Shown here piece by piece: positions 35,995 to 48,436 of a stretch of 64,000 nt of DNA. The notes under the pieces are model-generated. The model saw only the letters and a list, made by a program, of their open reading frames with translations. It was not told the origin of the DNA and ran no database searches. Each line of letters begins with the position of its first letter. The first letter of the stretch is position 1. A program made the position numbers and the translations under genes. Source of the DNA: Paramecium sonneborni (Eukaryota > Ciliophora > Oligohymenophorea > Peniculida > Parameciidae); contig CAJJDN010000106.1 of the NCBI GenBank assembly GCA_905182985.1, positions 3,843-67,842 of the forward strand. The letters are read 5' to 3'.

Positions 35995-37554
35995 ATGTTT
36001 TATCAATACTTTCTAATAAAGAATAATCCTTCTCTCTCTCGTTTGAGTGTATTAAAAACCACAGAACGAACATGTGATGTTCTCTAAACTACTGCTCATA
36101 CAAATAAATCTAGTAAATATATTCATGAAAAATTCAATACCGAACATTCAACTAATGAAGGCTACTTAATCAAAAAATCGAATGCCTTCTCAAAACGAAA
36201 TAAATCAAAAATCAACATACTTATAAACAACATTAAAAATACATACAAATCAGAAATAGAAAAAGTTAAAGAAGAATGTAGGATCCGATAAACTAATCCA
36301 CAGTAGTAAATGTATATTGTTTCATTCTATTATTTTAAGTTAAGAAATGTTATAGCGTAATAAAGATGATATTGTTATGTTAGTAGATAGATTAAGAAGA
36401 ATTCTTATTAATAAATCTAAACGATCCTTTTGTATCGAGATTATATAAGAAATCAATATACAAATTTCTAAAATTCGGAATCTTGGTATTTAATTCAATC
36501 TATTTAATAGATATTAAGATTTTGGTTAGTTTAACATTATCTAAAATTGCTAAATATTATAATCTCCTACATTTTGCTATTTTGCTTGCTAAAAATGCTA
36601 AACGATTCTCTGACTCAGAATCTATGCTTAAGTATAAAATAAAAGCATATGAAATTTTATCTTTATGTTTCCTTAAATTAAGACTCAAGTAAGCAAAAAC
36701 CTATATAACAAAATATTTAATGTGCAGCTGGAAATTAGATAAACCTAACGAAGAACTAAAAGGATATGATTAAATGGGAAAATATTATTATTATGAAGGA
36801 AACATAGAAATGGCATAGTTTTTTCATAATAAAATGATAAACGGAGATACTTTAGTAATTTAAATTAAAATATTAGAAACCTAACTCATCATTAAAGAGA
36901 TTAGCAGTTGCTAAATTTGAACAAGGTTCAGTTGGAAAAAGTAAGAAGGAGAAACAATCTGTAAATACTGAAGAAGCAAATTTTAATATATCTTCTGACG
37001 ATGAACCATTTGATGTTATTTTTGCATAAGATAATGATGAAGGCTTATAAAAAGCTAAGCATAATTTTGAACTTATGACAAATAATTAAAAATAAAAACC
37101 CTCACTTTTAAATTATTAAATAAGAAAGCAACCATTGTTTGATAAAACAAATTTAAAAAGAGCATAATAAGAATCAAAAAATGCTAATTCTTTTATTAGG
37201 TATAATTAAAAATATAATCATCATAGGATTCCAAAACCATAACAAACTTAATCTCTACTTACTGATAGAGGAACCTTGGATCTCAGTAAAATAAAGGGAT
37301 TATCTCATGCTCATATTTAACTTGGGGAACTAAAGAATCCAGTTTTATTAAATCATTTGAGTCCAAATAGATGTTTAGTAAACTACTAACATATTGAATT
37401 GAATAAAGCCCCATAATCATATAAAAATGTTTCAGAAATTGAACCTTTATTTGATGTAGGTGATATACAAAAAATGTCTAAGAACTTAAGCAAGTTAATT
37501 GCAATTTTAACAGGAGTTGAAGAGTGGCTTTAGGCATCATGTGTATTTTATTGA
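35995..37554 (+). CDS. uncharacterised helical (TPR-like) protein, 492 aa
   Basis: Introns of 34, 25 and 22 nt leave exactly 493 codons. Starts MFYQYFLIKNNPSLSRLSV. A basic N-terminal region is followed by helical pairs that look TPR-like (YNLLHFAILLAKNAKRFSDS, YEILSLCFLKLRLKQAKTYI, GYDQMGKYYYYEGNIEMAQF). The C-terminal half is acidic then polar (ISSDDEPFDVIFAQDNDEGL). The order 'helical repeats handling flow of information, disordered tail' suggests a scaffold; no family named. Confidence 0.6.
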
Positions 37555-37722
37555 TGAATTATCATATACTTATATAATTGTTACTTTTAATATAAAACTT
37601 GAAAATATTTAAATAAATTTAGAGTAGAACAAAAAAACATTTATTTAACAATAAAAAGATCAACATTTTACAAAAATGTTTAGAATAATAATCTAAAGCT
37701 TAAAAAACAGAATTATAATATT

Positions 37723-40326
37723 ATGTTTATTTATTATTTATTAACTATAACTCTTGCAGCACTGCCAAAGGCAAACTTGTCTATTGGTCCATTATTGTAA
37801 TCACAATATGATGATGAAGATTAAGATTAAATTGTTTATGTTAATGGAAAAGTACATGAAAATTTTGATTTAACATCATTTCCATCCTTATCTTGTTGTC
37901 CTAATAATGTTACAAAATTTAGAGTGATGAACTTAAATGCACAAGGGCCAACTATTTAACGATTTAATCTTCCATTTTATATAGAGAATCTTGGTGAAGA
38001 ACCTTTACTTATTGAATGGTTAAACATTACAGAGGAACTTTCAGATTAGGATATTTAAATCTAACTTAATTATACAACAGATTAACCAATTATATTTGGT
38101 TTCGATAATTATTTAGGATTAAATATAACACATTTATGCTATAAAAAACTTAATAATGACAAATATTGGAGTATGAAACGAGTTAGTTTATAATTTGTAG
38201 GATTTGATCCTGTTATATTTAATTATCAATTTTTATGTGGAAAAGATTATTATCCTGTAAGGTATAAATTTTATTTAATTAGATTTGATTGGAGTAATAT
38301 TATATTAATATTTTTTGAAAGTGTAATTATATTAGTTCTTTCTATGTTTGGTAAGATTTATGCTTTTAAAGTTGTTTTCATAACAAAAAAACTTAAAAAA
38401 GAATTACCTTAAGAGAAATTAGATAAAATTGCATAGGAGAGTTCTCCATTTTAAGGTTTTTCATTATCATGGTCTTAAGCATTATTTTATATGATACTAT
38501 TATTGGGGGCTTTATTTATTTCATTGTAATTATAAAAAAAGGCTGAAATACCAATATAGGCTCTAGCTTTTGCTCTTTGTGTTTTTTGTACTATTCACTT
38601 TATTGATGAATTGTTTTGTGCATTCCGAAAATAAATTCCATTTTTTGTTAAATTAATATTTTATATAAGATATTGTGATATATTTGCTTTAATTCTAGGT
38701 GTTGGATTATTTGCTATTTATATGGCTACAGAATAAATCTGGATTGTAAATATGTATTTTTATGTAGTTAAGCAATTTAATATCAATTTGTATTCTTGGC
38801 TCGCTCATTAAATTATTAAAGATTACTTCTCTCAAACATTGTTTATTGTTTTTCTTACCAATTATGGCTATGGATATATTCTGTTCAATTTATTTAGCGA
38901 TTAATATTAGATATGAATGGGATAGTTTGATTCTAAGATATTTTAATACACCATTATCTGCTTAAATTCCATACTTTAGATTTATATACAAAAAGAAATG
39001 TGCATGGGTTTCTATCTTCAATATCCTATTTCCAGGTTAAAATCTTATATATAATAGGTTTCTTTCTTGGATATGTTCATCGATTTGATAGATTAAAAAA
39101 AACATTTGTTTATGAAATAGTAAGTTTTTTCGGTCTTTTAATTGGTTTAGTACTTTGGGTTATAATTTAATTCTTGATATCATTCCCTTTGCCTACGTAA
39201 TTTATATTCAAAATTAAATAGATCAATATTCACAGAAGTTTTAATGGTTTTAACATGCACATTAATTGCATTCAGAAGAAATGAATTAAATTTATTTTGG
39301 ACTGGTAATTTTTATGATGAAATTTTATTAAATCCATTCAAAAATGAAATGGATAAAAAATCTATTAAATTAATTAGCTTTTTCAATATAGGTGTATCTT
39401 AAGAATTGAAAAAAAAATATGCTTTAAATTCTGGTGTTGAAGAAACTGCTAATGCTTATGAACCATTTGAATTAGTAAAAGCAAATTAAAATGGAGATTT
39501 AAAATTAGATTCTATCTTATTTGAAGGATTGTAATCATTTTAAGACATATATTCATCACCTAATCAAACATTTAGAAATAATGACTAAATTTTAAATAAA
39601 TAATAATAAAATACAATTGAAACATAAAAATAATAAGATATTTAAACTGGTCTTAAAGAAAATAAAGTTACTTCTACTGAGGATCCTATAATTTAAAATA
39701 AATAAAGTCTTAATAATTAAGAAATTGAACCACTCATCTAGAATTAAAATGGAACAGAATTTAATAATAAGATAAATGAGAATCCTTCAATAGAGTAACC
39801 ATAATTAAATATTAATACTTAAAATTAAAAAAATTAAGTTGAAGAACAATAAGAAATAATTGTTTAATAAAATTCTGAATCTATTGATGTTCAAAAATAA
39901 AAATCTTTAGGCAAAGCTAAAATTACTTTTATTGAGAATAAAAAACTTGAAGAAATAATTCTAGAGACTCCAAAAATTTAATCAAATAATAATGAATAGG
40001 ACAAGAAATCTATAAAAAATGACATTAAAATAGAAGATAAAGAATAATAAAAGGTTTAATAAGGAATTTAAAATTAAAATAGTAATCAATAAAATAAAGT
40101 TGATTAAGTTTAAGAAAAATAAAATCTATAATAAAATAATAAAGTTTATAGTTCCCCTGCTCGATAAAAGTATTAAGTTAACACTCAGAAAGCAAAAGAA
40201 CCAGAAGTTGATCGCTTTAAATAAAAGTAATAATTAAGGCAATAAAACGATAATTTTAAAAAAAACTTAGAGTTTTTCCAAAATCAAGAAAAAGCAGGTA
40301 ATTTTAAGGCCCCTGCAAAAAAATGA
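37723..40326 (+). CDS. signal peptide peptidase/presenilin-fold protein lacking protease motifs
   Basis: 844 residues; introns of 22, 22 and 25 nt leave exactly 845 codons. Signal peptide (FIYYLLTITLAALPKA), a lumenal domain of about 160 residues with several N-glycosylation sequons, then about nine membrane helices, then a 290-residue Gln/Asn/Lys-rich cytosolic tail. The helix region matches SPP/SPPL: ILSNLISICILGSLIKLLK, then LPIMAMDIFCSIYLA (equivalent to the YD helix, Asp kept near residue 375), FNTPLSAQIPYFRF, and SIFNILFPGFFLGYVHRFD, where GxGD-I-x-x-PG is expected, so the second catalytic Asp is Asn. The PAL motif is also lost (TSIFTEVLMVLTCTLI). Probably a membrane-embedded pseudoprotease. 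Confidence 0.75.
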
Positions 40327-40387
40327 GCATATTTTGTTATATTAAAATAAACAGACTTTTTATTCTAAATATCAGAATCTTAAGTTG

Positions 40388-42208
40388 ATGTATAAGACAA
40401 CACAAAACTATTCGTATGCAGGTAATTGACTAAAAATGAAATATAGACTTGCTATCTAAATAAGGAATTTCAGATAATAGCAGATTCGGAATAATATTTG
40501 ATAAAGAGAACTCCTATGCACTATTACAAAGAAAAAAATAGCTTAAGAATAAAGAAAGCAGTACTTCAAGTTAATAAAAAAATGAGAATCGTTCAAAGAG
40601 TGGATTGATGAAATCTGCATCACTTTAATAATTCTATCGTGCCTAATCAGCTATTGATAAAAATTCATATCAATATTATAGAGGTAATCAATAACAAATA
40701 AAGGAAATGAAGAATGTTTCATATCTCTCTTTACTTTAATAAAATGGTTATAAATTAAGACATATTCAAACAAAATAAACAAAAGAATAAAATAGTAAAG
40801 TGAGTGAGTTTTTATATAATGAATATTAAAAATAGAGACCTTTTGAAAGTTAGGCTTACAAGAGATTAAATGAAAAATTAGAGTATTTAGAAAAATAGTT
40901 TAATTAATTAAAGGATTCATTTATTAATTAAAGTGAAAATTCATAAGACAAAAAAACAGATAGAATAAAATAGAAACAGAATGCTTTAGTATCAAAATAC
41001 TTCCCTAAAAAATTTATTGAAAAATAAAATGAAAAGTAAAGTAACTAAGAAGAAAAGAAAGTGATCAAGGATATCAATTCAATCTTCAATCTTTATTCAT
41101 AAATTAAGGAAATAAAAAGCTATACTCCAAATTCATAATTATTGAAATAAACTTAGGACAGAAAGATTGGATAACTATAAGATTTTGTTACTTAAATTAA
41201 AAGGAATTTAAATAAAAATTCTTAATTATTAAAAGGTTCTTTTGTTAATCAAACAAACACTAATCATAATAAATCAGAAAGATAATTATCAATGGATAGC
41301 AAATATTGTTATCTTAATAAAATGAGTGAAACATAACCTAATGAGCCTGTAAAAAAATTAATTTAATTAGTTTTTATACTATATTTCTACTGTAATCTAA
41401 GCTATAAAAAATAAGAAACCTACCCAACTTGATGAACTCATCAAAGATCATTTTTCACAAACATATCAAGTGAATATAGTATTGATAAATTTAGGGATTA
41501 ATTTATGCAAACAAACTAGAAATACAATTTGATAAAGAAAAAATTATTAAGTTACCAAGATCTAATAATCTTAAAACAATAGTATTTGATTTAGATGAAA
41601 CATTGATTCATTGCAATTCAAATATTTCAATTTAAGGAGATGTTATTTTACCAATCCACTTTCCTAATGGTGAATCTGTTTAGGCTTCAATCAATATTAG
41701 ACCATATGCTAAATAAATCTTATAAAATTTATCAAGACATTTTGAAATTATTATTTTTACAGCATCCCATTCTTGTTATGCTAATATTGTTATAGATTAT
41801 TTAGATCCAAAAAAGTAGTGGATTTCACATCGATTTTTTAGAGAAAATTGTATCTAAACATTAGAAGGAGCTTATATTAAGGATTTAAGGTAAATCTAAT
41901 ATATTTTTAGAGTATTAGGAAATCGAAAATTATCAAATGTCTTACTAATAGATAATGCTTCCTACTCTTTTAGTAAACAAATTGATAATGGAATTCCAAT
42001 TATTGCATATTATGATAATTAAGATGATTAAGTAACTTTTGATTTATTATTTTAATAGGAATTATTACATTTAGAAAATTATTTATTAAATTTTAGACAT
42101 GTTAAAGATGTTAGAGATTTAAATTAAAAATAGTTAAAATTAAAATAATTTTTAGATTATTGTGATTTTAATGATTTGTAAAATAATTTATATAGTATGT
42201 ACTTTTGA
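40388..42208 (+). CDS. SCP/FCP1-type (NIF) phosphatase
   Basis: 575 residues; introns of 25, 22, 25 and 21 nt leave exactly 576 codons. A long Gln/Lys/Ser-rich N-terminal region (about 340 residues) precedes the catalytic domain: KTIVFDLDETLIHC near residue 376, with the DxDxT nucleophile and acid, then FEIIIFTASHSCYANIVIDY, RFFRENCIQTLEGAYIKDL, VLGNRKLSNVLLIDNASYSF and NGIPIIAYYDNQDDQ. This is the HAD-family layout of small C-terminal-domain phosphatases (CTDSP/CTDSPL2), Mg2+-dependent Ser/Thr phosphatases. Substrate cannot be read from sequence. Starts 61 bases after the upstream gene ends. Confidence 0.9.
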
Positions 42209-42257
42209 TAACAAATACTTTTATTTAATTAATAAAAATAAACACTTATATGATTAA

Positions 42258-42935
42258 TCAACAAAATTTTTGAATTAGCTTTTCTATAGCTTATTCAGTT
42301 TACTTAATTTTTAACTATTATTCTTTAATTAACTAAAATTAATCATATTATGGAACTAATATCTCGTTGATTTTATGCTTGTTAATTTCTGCAAAATAGT
42401 TTGATCTTATTGTTATTACTTTTTCAATAATACCATATTAATCAATATTGATGAAATCAAAAGATAAATTCAATATTTAAGTATTAAATTTTGAACAGAT
42501 TGAATGAGTTTCAATAACACTTTGAATAAGATTTATTTAATTAATAATCAAAGCACTATAAGGATTATCTTTTTGAGAATTTTATAGGAATAACTCAGAT
42601 ATATGATTAACTGAGTCTACATTAAGATTCTTAAAACAATTTAATAGAATGTTTCTTAATTATATTGAGATTTGTATATAATCTAATTTTAAATAGACAG
42701 ATTCTGTTGACAATCTCTATAGATCATTTTTTGTATAATCATGAGTTGGTGATTCATCAAAAATGATTTAGTTTGTACTCTATTCTGATTATTCTGATGA
42801 GGTTTGTTCATCAGGTTGAAAGGTGGGAAAGAGATGAAATAAAGAATATTGAGAATTTCTGGTTTGATCAGGATCTAGAATATGCTCTAGTCTTTTTATT
42901 ATTTGTGCTAATTGATTAAGTTTTTATTATTTCAT
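42258..42935 (-). CDS. small coiled-coil protein, 225 aa
   Basis: Intronless, exactly 226 codons from MKQQKLNQLAQIIKRLEHIL to TGA. A predicted all-helical protein with a short acidic segment (PDEQTSSEQSEQ) and a C-terminal coiled coil (LIKEQQLKIKQTEQAIEKLI). No known domain recognised. Convergent with the phosphatase (50 bases between stops) and divergent from the RING/B-box gene (31 bases between ATGs). Confidence 0.65.
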
Positions 42936-42966
42936 AAAATTAGTTAACGAACATAGAAAATTTAAA

Positions 42967-44101
42967 ATGATCAATGTTTCAAAATGTAGTAAATGCTAAA
43001 AGGTTCCTGATGATATTCTAATGTTGACTTGTACACATGATCTATGTTTAGATTGTGCAGCTAAATCATTTTCAACTTAATAAACTAAAAAGAAAAAAAA
43101 AGTATTTTCTTGTCAAAATATTATCTAGTTTTTTGTATGTGATGCTTGTTAATCAAATACAGAATTAGATTCTAATAGTATATATGAATTAGAAAAAATT
43201 CATCTAGCAATTTCATATCAAGATCGATCAAATCGCAAACCTGCTGCTATGATCTAAAAATCCAATATTAGTTTAGAAAAATAAGTAAAATCGAGATCTT
43301 AAACTCGATAAGATAATAAAGAGAATTAAAAGGAAAAGACTATAAAATTTGCAATGTAGAATCCTGAAGGAAAACAATCATTTCATATATCATAACGCAA
43401 AATGAGTATATAATAAAGTGAAAATTCATTTATTCAACATTCAAGAAATTAATGTCTTGATCATCCTGATGAAGAAGTTTCTTATTTTTGCTTTGATTGT
43501 AATAGTAAATGCATATGTCCTGAATGTATAATTCATGGAATTCATAAAAATCATGAAGTTAAAACAATCAAAAAAGCTTATCCTTTGATTCGAAAATAAT
43601 TAGAAGATCAGATTGAATAAAATTAATAATAGATGTTATATATAGAAAATTAAAAATAAGATTTAGAAAAAAAATAAATTCAATAATCTTCAAATTAAGA
43701 AAACATGAGATTACAAATAGTCTAAGAATTTAAAGTAATTTTTTTAATTAAATTAGGTTCTACATTAATTATTGAATAATAAATAAAGTGAATTACTAGA
43801 ACAAGTTGAAAATCTTCCCTCAATTATGAATTAATAAGAAAATTATATTAATAGATTGAATGATGCTGAAATCAAACTATAAAAATTTAATATGAAAATA
43901 AGTTAAGTGTTAGATGAAAAGGATGAAATTGAAATACTCAATTATTTTGCATATTTATAAGCCTAAACTACTACTTAAATACCACCCTCTCCTAACATAA
44001 AGGTTATTTAATTGTCCAACTTAATTTTCTAATAAATCAATGATGCAAAAAAATTAATTTGTGCAATGGATATTGATTATAATTAATAATATATTTCATG
44101 A
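42967..44101 (+). CDS. RING-like/B-box zinc-finger protein
   Basis: About 370 residues. A 22-nt intron is certain; a second 27-nt GTA...TAG stretch inside the first zinc domain is in frame either way. N-terminal RING-like cluster: CSKCQKVPDDILMLTCTHDL then CLDCAAKS and CDACQSNTELD. B-box near residue 162: CLDHPDEEVSYFCFDCNSKC, then CPECIIHGIHKNHEVKTI. A coiled coil follows (QLEDQIEQNQQQMLYIENQ). This TRIM-like order (zinc domain, B-box, coiled coil) is common in ciliates; E3 ligase activity is possible but unproven. Its stop codon overlaps that of the convergent neighbour by six bases. Confidence 0.8.
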
Positions 44102-45938
44102 TTTAATATTTTACAATTTCTAAATAGGTTAGGATTGCTTTATTTATTAAGCTAAATCTTTTGGTTTAGCAGAATGAACTTGAGTTGCTAGAATTGTCCA
44201 TTCTTTTTTTAAATTGTTTTTCCATTCAGTGTTTTCTATATAACTATCATCTCTATCTAGACAAAAGTTTCCCAATTCACCATCTCTGTCATTTTCTATA
44301 GCACAACTTGAATCTATTCTATTATTTTGATTATAAGTTTCTGATTGATTAACTCTCGCCAATTAATTCTCAACTTCCATCAAAGATTCTTAAGATGATT
44401 AAAATTAACAATATTACCTTAGTACAAAGGAGCATAGGTAGTTATTGTTTAATCTAACAAATTTTTTTTCCTTTAAGTTTAACCTTTTCTAGCATGACTA
44501 ACTCTAGCAGAATTAAAGCCAAAATCATTGTAATCTTCTTATGATTAGGCCTTCTAATAATCAAAATGTATATATTACCTCCTTCTCAGATTAAACTAAA
44601 TTTTATAATTAAGCAAATTAATCTTTATGTTCTACGAAAAAAGTTTTGTAGTACATAAAGCTTTTTTATATTTTTTCCCACTTTTGATTGAGGTTAAGAT
44701 TAGATTTAACTAATATTTCATTATTTCCTTCAATTTATCTAATATATCTTTTTAATGATTCATTTTCTATCTCATAATTTTTACATAATATCATTTCTCG
44801 AGATAGATTCTTCTTTGTATCCTCAAGTTCTTATTCTAATTTACGAACTCTATTTTATAATTAATCTTCAGTGAGTTTGATTTATTGAGTTGATCTTTTG
44901 GCATTAATTTATTAAATTTAAAATGCCTTAGCTAAATTAAGCTTAGGTACTAGAGAAGGATTTTTTTTTTAATCTTCTTATTTTCCATATTACTAATATG
45001 ATTCATTAAGTCCAATACCTCCATCAAATGTTTAATTCAAGTTTTTAAAGTTTTTTTTAAAAACTTAAGGTGCTTTAGCAGGAAAAGGAGAAGGTATTGG
45101 AGAATGAATCATATCTGTATTAATAGGTGATTATATAGAATGTGTTTTAATAGGCAAATCCACAGTTGGTAATCTAGATTCTAATAATATTTAATAAAAT
45201 TATATATTTACATTATATTTATGTTAATATTTCTAAAAATTCATGTTATGCCTTTTCATAATCTTCATCTAAATCTATAAGCTCTCCTTAGATTTTCATT
45301 TATAAATTAGTTATCACTTTATTTATAAGTGTAACTAATTTTAATTGAATACTCTTTAAGTAATTAACTTATAATTGTAATCTCACTATCAATTGATGTA
45401 ATGTTTCCATTTCTTCATGTAATAAAATAGTAGCTGAATTAGGATGAATAACATCTCTATATCTTACAACAACTCCAGTAGTATCATCTCTTTAATCAGC
45501 TTATTTTTCAAGTTAACAAATTTTTTATGCTTATTAACTGATGGTATGATTAAGTTCAAAAATAGTTGATTCGAGTTCAGCTATGAACTTCTTTTCACTC
45601 TTCTCTGCTGCATAAGTAATCTCTTCTGATATAAGAGCTTTGCCTTATGCAAAATCCCTCTCTTTTTAAACTTTCTCTAACGATGACATCAAATGATCAA
45701 TTTCTTTTTGCTATTCTGTAATTACCATTTTAAGTGCTTTTACAGTATTTTCATTCTCACGTATAGTAGTTTGTTAATTAAATCTAGGATTGGCAACGTC
45801 TTAATCAATCATAGAACGCATAGATTATTTATTCAATTTGATTACAGTTTATAAATCCTCAATAGTGTTTCTAAGTTATTGGTTTTCTTAATGTAAGAAA
45901 TCAATCTTGGCTTTCAATTAATGTGGACTTTCACTCAT
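44096..45938 (-). CDS. coiled-coil protein, 585 aa
   Basis: Introns of 31, 25 and 29 nt leave exactly 586 codons. Starts MSESPHQLKAKIDFLHQENQ, then long coiled coils (EKVQKERDFAQGKALISEEI, LHEEMETLHQLIVRLQLQ), a Pro/Ser-rich linker with repeated SP (MIHSPIPSPFPAKAPQ), another coiled coil (RVRKLEQELEDTKKNLSREM) and a polar tail. A filament or basal-body component is plausible; no family recognised. The ATG lies only 16 bases after the stop of the upstream GTPase gene on the same strand, and retention of that gene's intron would read in frame into this one. Confidence 0.7.
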
Positions 45939-45954
45939 AAAATAATTTATATAA

Positions 45955-47741
45955 TCAAATATCATCTTTATCTTTATCATATTTTATTGTGATGACTCCC
46001 TTATCCACTCCAAAATAAGACCATTATCTTTCATATATATCAGGAATCTAATTATTAAACTATTATTTTATACTTTAAATGTAAGTGTAAATTCCCCATA
46101 TTTTCTTTCACTCTTTTCCAATTATCCTTGATTAATGTAAGGTCTCTATTTGTTTCCCTTCACTAAAGTCACAACATTCTATCTTTAAATATCAACATCA
46201 TCATTTGTCAAACCTGGAGCATCCATCAAAATTATATATGAATCACCAGCTATTATATCTGTTGCAGGTTAAAATGAATCCTATTATCCCGTTATTAAAC
46301 CACTCATATCAACTTACCCTTAAGGAATTTGAATTTTATCATGAAATTCATTTTCTGTTTGAATCACTTTTATCAATGGATCATCTGTATTTTTTAAGTT
46401 TATTTTGATGTTCTTTCTAAAAAAATTAACTAGTTTTTATCTTGACTAAATTAATAAACAATCTAACACTGAAAAAGTCCTATTTACAGGAATGAAAACT
46501 GCTTTCAACCAATATCTAAGAAGTGAAAATACCCAAGGATTGAGACCTTTTCCTAAATTGCAATCATCATTCACAATGCATACATGTCTTGTATAAGGAG
46601 TCTTAAACCAAAGTACATGCTTTTCTTATAGTTATTTATTAATTGGGTTAAGAGCAGCAACTTTAGTCTTCTAAAGAGTTCCATTTGCATATATTTATGT
46701 CACTTATGTACTCCAAACATGTTCTAAAATTTCTGTAGATTCAACATCTTTGAGATTATGAATAACAATAATTTCTCTAAAAGTCTTATTAGGACTTTGT
46801 TATAGATTACGACTTAATCTATCTAAATATCTTTAATCAAGACTAGTAAAATCATTGACAACACATAAAAAGTAATCTGCCAAATCAAATACTAAATCTG
46901 AAATGAATGTTTCTGTGGCTTCTTTATCTACAATTGATAATTCATTTTCAATTTTGACAGGACTGTAAGTTCCAGCTGTGTCAACTAGAATGAGTTTCGT
47001 ACCATTGTCAACATTTACATGTTTAAAAGAAATGCCTCTGGTTGTAACTTTCTTTCCAGAGGGTAAATTGCTCATAGTAAGACTGTTTAAAACAAATGTC
47101 TTACCTTTATCATAAAGTCCAGTTACAGCAACAGTTGCCCCTTCTAAAGCTTTTATGTTAATAATTTCTTGGTTTATCATTTTTGGTGATAACCAAACTT
47201 TCCATCCAGTACTATTAATAGATGTTATGAAATCAATATCGACAACCCAATCATAGATACTGGTTTCATCTATAATTTGAGTATTTTATTTTTTGAAATC
47301 GGTTGGATTCCCTTTAAAAATACCACATTACCTTTAACGTTTTACTTCACTTTATCTTTAAAATTGATTTACTTCATGTTAGAGTTCACGAATCTCTTTT
47401 AGCAATTGAGAGATTTATCTGATTTAATTAGAATCATTTTGTAAGATTGCCTCCATCAATTTATTATTTTCCTTTTCTCTAAGATTATATTCCATTAACA
47501 CTGCTTCAAACATATCTTTTATACGTAAAACATCAGTGGCTCTATTAATTTCTCTAATGAAATCAGCAAACACTTGATTAATTTCTTATTTTAATCCTTT
47601 AATTGCAAAGATCAAAGGAGCAATACGAGAATGTATTTTTGGATTGATATCATCATGAACTTATTAAAATTCTTATTCAAAGTTATCTAAGACTTTTGTA
47701 TCAAAAAGAGTATCGTTCATGGATTTTTATTATTAAGACAT
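45955..47741 (-). CDS. large P-loop GTPase-like protein with Hsp20-like C terminus
   Basis: 586 residues; one 26-nt intron near the 3' end leaves exactly 587 codons. Starts MSQQQKSMNDTLFDTKVLDN. Coiled coil to residue 150 or so, then a GTPase-like domain: P-loop TGLYDKGKTFVLN near residue 208, conserved LPSGKKVTTRGISF (switch I region), LILVDTAGTYSP (G3), VVNDFTSLDQRYLDRLS, and IIVIHNLKDVE where NKxD would be. This resembles dynamin/GBP-superfamily large GTPases. The C-terminal 100 residues end in FTLTFK-IPDIYERQWSYFG and VDKGVITIKYDK, like an Hsp20/alpha-crystallin strand pattern. Probably membrane- or chaperone-associated; the exact family is uncertain. Confidence 0.75.
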
Positions 47742-47759
47742 AATTTTAATTTCAATTAT

Positions 47760-48005
47760 TCAATATCTATTTTTACTCTCTTCTTCAAACATTTTTTCTG
47801 AAATATTTACTCTTAACTCCATTTATCTAAAAAATAAAGGAATCATCATTTGGAAAATCTATTTTCTGAGTTTCATTTATGACTTTCTAGGGGATTCATC
47901 ATATATTTCTTAAGAATCAATATAATTAATTAAGTTCAATTTAAGATAATTATTTATGTATTCAATCAGTTCTTTGAGACACTCTCTGATTCTAAATATT
48001 ATCAT
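47760..48005 (-). CDS. possible small protein or lost N-terminal exon of the GTPase gene
   Basis: 82-codon frame starting MIIFRIRECLKELIEYINNY and ending EEESKNRY-TGA, 18 bases upstream of the GTPase ATG and in the same frame as it. Composition is gene-like (helical, charged). It may be a real small gene, or an upstream part of the GTPase gene cut off by a TGA. Chance remains possible because frames of 80 codons are common with one stop codon. Confidence 0.35.
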
Positions 48006-48124
48006 TTAGACTTAATTTATTTTTCATATAAGAATTATTATAATTTTAATCATTAATCTTGTAAATAGATTTAAAAAGAATAGCATTCAACAGAAATTAT
48101 AGTATATAGTATAGGATTTAAAAA

Positions 48125-48436
48125 ATGGCAGACGAATTAGCAGCTCTATTTTTGTAAATATTTTATACATCCTTCTCCAATTAGTATTCTAAAAATACAC
48201 AAGAATAAATCCTAAATTTTATCAAAATTTTTGATAATATTCATCCATTCTCCATTCTAATCTAAAAAAATTTTACTTTTTATTAATCACTTTAGTTTCT
48301 TTAAATTCATCTTATTTTTTACCAAATTGAAATCATTTTCAATACACAAGCATCTTCATAATTATCAAGCATGATTGGTAAAATAGATGATAAAATAAAA
48401 AAGTCTACATAAAATTAATATAAAAATAAAAAATGA
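48125..48436 (+). pseudogene. short frame resembling an importin-type N terminus
   Basis: Frame of 104 codons from MADELAALFLQIFYTSFSNQ, followed by YSKNTQEQILNFIKIFDNI. The start resembles importin-beta family N termini (an LF-x2-FY-x2-L-x2-D pattern, then an AE-x2-L-like helix), but the rest loses any resemblance and ends at TGA within 312 bases. A 31-nt GTA...TAG interval near the start would shift the frame without improving it. Best read as a relic or a spurious frame. Confidence 0.3.

Noticed and set aside
46833..47180. A separate small GTPase of about 115 residues
   Set aside because: It is only the stretch of the large GTPase gene that happens to lack TAA/TAG; the frame continues on both sides in the ciliate code.
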